Source: Nitrospirota bacterium (GTDB lineage: Bacteria; Nitrospinota; Nitrospinia; Nitrospinales; VA-1). Taken from it: DNA of 9,129 nucleotides. The DNA lies in the NCBI GenBank assembly GCA_003235465.1, contig QJWD01000378.1, forward strand, positions 1-9,129, in the 5' to 3' direction. The translations under genes were made by a program, and so were the position numbers. Under the pieces are notes generated by a model. That model ran no database searches, was not told the origin of the DNA, and worked only from the letters and a program-made list of their open reading frames with translations. Positions 8,651 through 9,129 of this stretch are shown here, in pieces. Every line of letters starts with the position of its first letter. The stretch's first letter is position 1.

Positions 8651-8676
8651 GGCCGCAAGCGGCACCGCTTGAGGCC
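8651..8676 (+). terminator. Hairpin just downstream of purM, weak terminator candidate
   Basis: CAAGCG (8656-8661), loop GCAC, and CGCTTG (8666-8671) form a six base pair stem. GGCC on each side can extend it past a single mismatch. It starts seven bases after the purM stop. There is no T-run after it, so it may act as a 3' end-stabilising or rho-assisted structure rather than a classic terminator. Confidence 0.35.
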
Positions 8677-8737
8677 ACGCCCATCTCCAGGCGGCGGCCC
8701 CGCCGGTTATCGCATTTTAAATCCCGATTTCTTGCCG

Positions 8738-8743
8738 TATACT
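8738..8743 (+). promoter_or_regulatory. Candidate -10 box for the secreted-protein gene
   Basis: TATACT matches five of six positions of the -10 consensus. The hexamer 17 bases upstream, TTTTAA (8715-8720), is a poor -35 box. It lies about 65 bases before the start codon in a locally AT-richer stretch after the purM hairpin. Pattern match only. Confidence 0.3.
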
Positions 8744-8807
8744 TGAGGGGAGCTTTTCATCGAAAAACTTTCTTCCCCCACTCCCCGTTCCGGAGATCAT
8801 CTTGCTC

Positions 8808-9129
8808 ATGCGCCGGTTGCTGTTCCTTGGCCTTTTCGCCGCATCTTTCAGCACCGCCCCCGCGCGCGCCGACGAGCCGGGCTACACCCACCTGGACGAG
8901 CCCTACTGCAACGCCCTCGACACGCTGCACCGGGGGTTTTACAACGACTTCAAGGATCTTAAGGACACGCTGTACGACGCCGGGCACGATCTCAAGGTGT
9001 GGAGTTCGAAGGTGGCGCTGCCCGGGGCCAGGCGCTGCGACATCTGGCAGACCGACACAGGAACCACCATCGCCTGCGAATTTTCCCCCGCCGACAGCGG
9101 CCAGGCCGGCCAGGAGCGGCTGATCGAGG
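8808..9129 (+). CDS. Secreted protein of unknown function, C-terminus cut by window edge
   Basis: I do not recognise this gene. Reading from ATG 8808, the first 21 residues form a standard Sec signal peptide: MRR, a hydrophobic core, and an AxA-type cleavage site (ARA before DEP). An alternative TTG at 8802 has GGAGA five bases upstream, better spaced than for the ATG (eleven bases), so the true start may be two codons earlier. The visible mature part (86 residues) is mixed charged and aromatic, with no transmembrane helix. It contains cysteines C34 (PYCNALD), C77 (RRCDIW) and C90 (IACEF), which could form a disulfide in the periplasm. Residues 41-68 look amphipathic and helical (FYNDFKDLKDTLYDAG). 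The remainder lies beyond base 9129. Its position directly after purM does not tell its role. Confidence 0.75.
   Translation, partial: MRRLLFLGLFAASFSTAPARADEPGYTHLDEPYCNALDTLHRGFYNDFKDLKDTLYDAGHDLKVWSSKVALPGARRCDIWQTDTGTTIACEFSPADSGQAGQERLIE

Noticed and set aside
8743..9123. Plus-strand frame of 126 codons at the right end
   Set aside because: It is a Ser/Arg/Pro/Thr-rich shadow. The neighbouring frame from 8808 encodes a proper signal peptide and a normal mature sequence.

Overview
The window is a high-GC, tightly packed bacterial chromosomal segment. I see no RNA genes, insertion sequences, CRISPR arrays, integrases or phage genes. The gene families (a BarA-like hybrid sensor kinase, a YjbQ-family protein, a Na+/solute symporter with a small membrane partner, PurM) suggest a proteobacterium, probably gamma- or beta-, but no marker here fixes the lineage.

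Layout. From 1 to 3984 everything reads leftward. A long hybrid histidine kinase (2313 to beyond base 1) runs off the left edge. Upstream of it is a membrane-anchored TPR protein (3426-2441) whose reading frame breaks at a run of five Cs (3189-3193). Upstream of that is a YjbQ/UPF0047 protein (3982-3563). A 220-base divergent intergenic region (3985-4204) then switches to rightward genes: a glutamate dehydrogenase (4205-5629), a two-helix small membrane protein (5690-5965) overlapping a sodium:solute symporter (5955-7490), a PurM-family AIR synthetase with its own promoter (7540-8643), and the first 107 codons of a secreted cysteine-containing protein of unknown function (8808 to the right edge).

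How they fit together. The small membrane protein and the symporter overlap by 11 bases and probably form one transporter unit. They follow the dehydrogenase closely and may be cotranscribed with it, which hints at, but does not show, a link between uptake of a carbon or nitrogen compound and amino-acid metabolism. PurM is purine biosynthesis and looks independently transcribed. The kinase senses an unknown input through PAS and GAF domains.

I see no clear novel defence or mobile system. The points most worth a second look are: a receiver domain in the kinase that has lost its phospho-acceptor Asp (Asn instead) and other active-site residues; the frameshift in the TPR gene; and a PurM whose motifs look more like archaeal PurM than the usual proteobacterial enzyme. 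Most family assignments rest on recognisable motifs read directly from the translation. Promoters and terminators are pattern matches only.
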